From Collinsella sp. (lineage in GTDB: Bacteria; Actinomycetota; Coriobacteriia; Coriobacteriales; Coriobacteriaceae), in assembly GCA_019419485.1 (NCBI GenBank), contig DXZV01000005.1:1-8118 (forward strand): 8,118 nucleotides of DNA, read 5' to 3'. The position numbers and the translations under genes were made by a program. Position 1 is the stretch's first letter. Each line of letters opens with the position of its first letter. Of this stretch, positions 6,179-8,118 are shown piece after piece. The notes beneath the pieces were generated by a model that was given only the letters and a program-made list of their open reading frames with translations, was not told where the DNA came from and searched no databases.

Positions 6179-6335
6179 TCAAAACTATGCCCATTTACTA
6201 CGTTTAGCCCGGGATGCTCGACCATGCACCGGTTTTTGTTAAATTCGCAAGCCGTCTACCTGCGGTTTTGTTTTTCTCAAATTCGACATGCTCGGCGATA
6301 GCCGACCAAACGTAGTAAATGGGCATAGTTTTTGA
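6179..6335. mobile_element. 157-bp palindromic element with 27/28-bp terminal inverted repeats (MITE-like)
   Basis: The left end (6179-6205) and right end (6308-6335) are exact reverse complements except for one extra A/T. The interior of about 100 bp holds a 16-base near-direct repeat (6232-6247 and 6270-6285, both starting GTTTTT and ending AAATTCG), two ATGCTCG copies, and a small perfect hairpin TCGGC-GATA-GCCGA (6292-6305). TGACA occurs just outside the left arm (6172-6176) and at the right end (6333-6337), which could be a 5-bp target duplication, although the right copy overlaps the arm. The element lies between the ends of two convergent genes. No transposase is encoded. It could be a non-autonomous mobile element or a structured RNA; both readings are inferred. 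Confidence 0.65.
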
Positions 6336-6367
6336 CAGGCGGCATCGCGCGCATCCCTCGCAAGGGC

Positions 6368-6402
6368 AAAATGATCCGTTTTCCTCCGTCCCCAAGGGAT
6401 CA
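6368..6402 (-). terminator. Possible terminator hairpin overlapping the stop of the IIB-like gene
   Basis: On the minus strand TGATCC (6402-6397, whose TGA is the stop codon) pairs with GGATCA (6377-6372) across a 19-base purine-rich loop. TTTT follows (6371-6368). The stem is short and the loop large, so it is a weak terminator at best. Confidence 0.4.
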
Positions 6403-6882
6403 GTTGAACAGATTGCCAATGGGGTCGGGGGCGGAACTGGGGAGATAACGGATTTCTAGCTCTATGCCGAGCTTTTGCAACTCTTTGAAGGCGGCGATGT
6501 CCGTATCGCCTACGGCAATGGCAGGCGTTGCAGAGCGCTTGCCCTCCCTCGCCCGCATATGGCCGATGCTGATCTTGGTTATTGGCACACCGCCCTTAAC
6601 CAGCGCGAGTGCATCCGTGGGCGACGCCACCATGATGAGAATCCATTGGCGCGGCGTTGCGGTATAAATGATGTCGATGGTCCTTTGCACCGAGAAAAAC
6701 CGCGTCCAAACGCCTTCTGGCGCCGCCACCCTCATGGGTGCCCATTGGCGCGAATCCGCCGCGATCTCATCGTTGACGATTAAGACAAGATTGGAACCCA
6801 CGGCTTCGTTCCACAGCTCAACGTCTTGCCCGTAAATGAAACGGTCATCGATACGCGTGAGAAGGATCTTGGGTTGAGCCAT
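6400..6882 (-). CDS. Orphan mannose-family PTS IIB-like protein lacking the phospho-His
   Basis: The 160-aa protein matches the mannose/fructose/sorbose/N-acetylgalactosamine PTS IIB fold from end to end. It has the N-terminal LLTRIDDRFI loop, NDEIAAD (about residues 38-44), VAAPEGV, a RFFSVQRTIDII segment like AgaB, LVKGGVP, GHMRAREGKR, and an IRYLPSS end. In active members the loop reads RIDDRxIHGQ, with the His taking phosphate from IIA. Here it reads RIDDRFIYGQD, with Y17 (codon TAC, plus-strand 6832-6834) in place of His. As a PTS phosphotransferase it should therefore be inactive. No IIA, IIC or IID gene is adjacent. The ATG at 6882 is chosen because it gives the usual N-terminus and has GGGG upstream; the in-frame ATG at 6909 has no ribosome binding site. 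It may be a regulatory or vestigial protein. Confidence 0.88.
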   Translation of the reverse strand: MAQPKILLTRIDDRFIYGQDVELWNEAVGSNLVLIVNDEIAADSRQWAPMRVAAPEGVWTRFFSVQRTIDIIYTATPRQWILIMVASPTDALALVKGGVPITKISIGHMRAREGKRSATPAIAVGDTDIAAFKELQKLGIELEIRYLPSSAPDPIGNLFN

Positions 6883-7021
6883 GGCTGCCCCATTCTGTTT
6901 GAGACCCATACGAGCGGGACGTCGGCCACCAACTCAACAGCAGGTCAAGTACCAAATGGGCACTGCAGACATCACGCCTCTAATATTAGTGCATTTAAAG
7001 TGAGAAAAGCCGTCAGAACAC

Positions 7022-7050
7022 TTGCGCGGATGTGCGATGTCCCGTATCAT
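7022..7050 (+). promoter_or_regulatory. Promoter of tRNA-Thr
   Basis: TTGCGC (7022-7027) and TATCAT (7045-7050) are separated by exactly 17 bases, matching the -35 and -10 consensus at 4 and 5 of 6 positions. Transcription from about 7057 would give a leader of about 33 bases before the tRNA. Confidence 0.7.
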
Positions 7051-7060
7051 AGACAGCCGT

Positions 7061-7079
7061 TGACGCCTCAGTTGCGTCA
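7061..7079 (+). repeat. Inverted repeat in the tRNA 5' leader
   Basis: TGACGC (7061-7066) and GCGTCA (7074-7079) form a 6-bp hairpin with a 7-base loop, ending 10 bases before the mature tRNA 5' end. It may be a leader hairpin removed by RNase P processing. Confidence 0.4.
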
Positions 7080-7089
7080 TCACATGGCC

Positions 7090-7165
7090 GCCAGCGTAGC
7101 TCAGTTGGTAGAGCACCGCTCTCGTAAAGCGGGGGTCACCGGTTCGAGCCCGGTCGCTGGCTCCA
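7090..7165 (+). tRNA. tRNA-Thr (anticodon CGT)
   Basis: This complete 76-base cloverleaf includes an encoded CCA end. The acceptor stem is GCCAGCG/CGCTGGC with discriminator T; the D arm is GCTC/GAGC with AGTTGGTA; the anticodon stem CCGCT/AGCGG encloses loop CTCGTAA, so the anticodon CGT (7123-7125) reads ACG (Thr). The variable loop is 5 bases. The T arm is ACCGG/CCGGT with TTCGAGC. It has its own promoter and terminator, so it is a single-gene unit. Confidence 0.98.
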
Positions 7166-7177
7166 TTGCATTAGTGC

Positions 7178-7210
7178 AGCTCAGAAGCGTAATTGCTTCT
7201 GAGCTTTTTT
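7178..7210 (+). terminator. Rho-independent terminator after tRNA-Thr
   Basis: A perfect 11-bp stem (7178-7188 with 7195-7205) around loop GTAATT is followed by a T tract to 7210, starting 13 bases after the tRNA. Confidence 0.95.
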
Positions 7211-7357
7211 GTTTTCGCGTCTCTTTCCTCCTTCTCCGAGGAGTGAAAAAGGGGTGAAAAACTTTTTTAACTGTTTTCCATAAATAGTTAGCATCATCCA
7301 ACGTTCACATTAGATCGAACAACAATCCTGTTACGCATAGCCTAATTCCGCTGAGTA

Positions 7358-8118
7358 TCAGAGAAGAACGTCCGGATTATATGCATCCAGCTTCGCTTCT
7401 CCAGTCGCCAGTGACTCCTCCAGCCGGTCAGCATATTCAACAATAGAGCCGTAGAATATGGGAGTAAAATCCGAACTTTTCGATAAAGAGGGGTTCCGCT
7501 ACGTCAATCCTCTTCTTGGCAACCGCGGCCTCATCCTTTTCATAGTACCCAGTGCCAGGAATCCGCTCGTTTGCCTGCGGCAAGCACTTAAGCTGCCCAC
7601 ACAAGCGCGCCGACCCCTTTGAAAGACCCATAAAGGTGATAGCACCAGAGATTACGCCACCGACGCCCACAACAACCTTGCCAGCGGCATCCCCCACCGT
7701 CTGCTTTGTTATCTTGATACCCATGAAGCTCAAGAGCTTCTTCAGGATCGGATACCAACTGGTCTTGGTTAGCGACTGGCGAGCGACCTTTTTCGCGACC
7801 GCCTCTTGGGCGTTTTTGGCGATTACGGTTAGCATCGAATTCGCGCTGCCTACACCCATCATCACACCGAGCAACACTGCCATTTCGTAGAGAGTCTCGT
7901 CATCAACGTCGTCACATTCTTCAAAAAAGGTCTGCCAGCCATACAGGTATGCCAGTTTCTGCATAATCCTGAATGCGTGCACGTAGTATTACGTAATATC
8001 GGCAGGAATGGTGCCCACCATCGCGACACCTCCGGGAAGACCCGCTGCAAAGGAAAAGGCGGTTGACTTCTTTGCCTCATAATCAATTACTTCTCTAGCA
8101 ATTCTATCGATCAGGCCC
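7358..8118 (-). pseudogene. EcsC-family protein gene, disrupted, 5' end outside window
   Basis: Read from the right edge, the minus strand codes in one frame from 8117 for 42 residues containing AAGLPGGVAMVGTIPADIT, then meets TAA at 7991-7989. The same frame resumes at once with YYVHAFRIMQKLAYLYGW and a Gly-rich hydrophobic C-terminal region (GDAAGKVVVGVGGVISGAIT). Together these have the EcsC-family pattern of a Gly-rich loop, PADI, then a helix of the form RIxxKLAYLYGW. The stop sits where the family would carry Gln (CAA), so one C-to-T change explains it. A second lesion lies near the C-terminus. In frame the protein ends at 7437, but a one-base shift at TTTT (7469-7466) opens a protein-like tail (YGSIVEYADRLEESL, ending NPDVLL) to a stop at 7360-7358. 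A restart at GTG 7982 has no ribosome binding site. Family function is poorly known. The family call is from pattern recall. Confidence 0.72.

Noticed and set aside
4920..6194. Long minus-strand open frame (424 codons) opposite galM
   Set aside because: It mirrors galM codons in GC-rich DNA, has no family features and no ribosome binding site, and crosses the galM terminator. galM has all catalytic residues.
6883..6909. Longer IIB-like protein starting at ATG 6909
   Set aside because: No ribosome binding site upstream; the family normally begins a few residues before the RIDDR motif, which fits ATG 6882.
6826..7257. Plus-strand open frame of 143 codons containing SVAQLVEHRS and GSSPVAGS
   Set aside because: Its C-terminal half is the sense-strand translation of the same tRNA, another common artefact. 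The first half is antisense to the IIB-like gene.
7101..7301. Minus-strand open frame over tRNA-Thr containing ATGLEPVTPAL
   Set aside because: This is the well-known false protein produced by reading the antisense strand of a tRNA gene; the tRNA is complete.
7862..8086. Minus-strand 74-codon frame at the right edge
   Set aside because: Out of frame with the EcsC-like coding sequence, which shows a clear protein pattern in the other frame.
1..8118. CRISPR array, prophage genes or full insertion sequence
   Set aside because: No regularly spaced repeats, no transposase, integrase or phage structural genes were found in any frame.

Overview
The window looks like chromosomal DNA from a gut Coriobacteriia actinobacterium, most likely Collinsella or a close relative. 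This is inferred from the GC-rich, C/G-ending codon use of the metabolic genes, PTS-based lactose use, and palindromic intergenic repeats of the kind I associate with that genus. I could not run a search to confirm it.

Layout from left to right. (1) Bases 1-2327 (+) are the end of a lactose PTS operon: the 3' part of lacE (EIICB-Lac), then lacG (6-phospho-beta-galactosidase), closed by a strong terminator at 2349-2397. (2) Bases 2328-2697 contain no gene but are rich in structure. After the terminator come two related imperfect palindromes (2420-2476 and 2501-2557), then a perfect 31-bp inverted repeat (2616-2688) directly upstream of the next gene. (3) Bases 2698-3930 (+) encode a Fic-domain protein with an N-terminal inhibitory helix and a C-terminal winged helix. 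Its base composition is lower in GC than its neighbours, which suggests an insertion into a sugar locus. (4) Bases 4051-4815 (-) encode a DeoR/LacR-type repressor. (5) Bases 5022-6074 (+) encode aldose 1-epimerase (galM) with a terminator. (6) Bases 6075-6399 contain no gene; they hold the galM terminator and a 157-bp palindromic element with about 27-bp terminal inverted repeats (6179-6335). (7) Bases 6400-6882 (-) encode an orphan mannose-family PTS IIB-like protein whose phosphoryl-accepting His is replaced by Tyr. (8) Bases 7090-7165 (+) are tRNA-Thr(CGT) with its own promoter and terminator. (9) From 7358 to the right edge (-) lies a broken EcsC-family gene with one in-frame stop and one apparent frameshift.

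How the genes fit together: LacE imports lactose as lactose-6-phosphate, LacG splits it to glucose and galactose-6-phosphate, and the DeoR-family protein is a plausible repressor responding to a sugar phosphate of this pathway. GalM interconverts anomers of the free hexoses. The IIA subunit (lacF), the tagatose-6-phosphate genes and the operon promoter are not in the window. The Fic gene, the EcsC remnant and the palindromes look like accessory material set among the sugar genes.

The most unusual signals are the four GTATC/GATAC boxes phased at exactly 20 bp before fic, the His-to-Tyr change in the IIB-like protein, the 157-bp palindromic element, and the twin hairpins with paired base changes.
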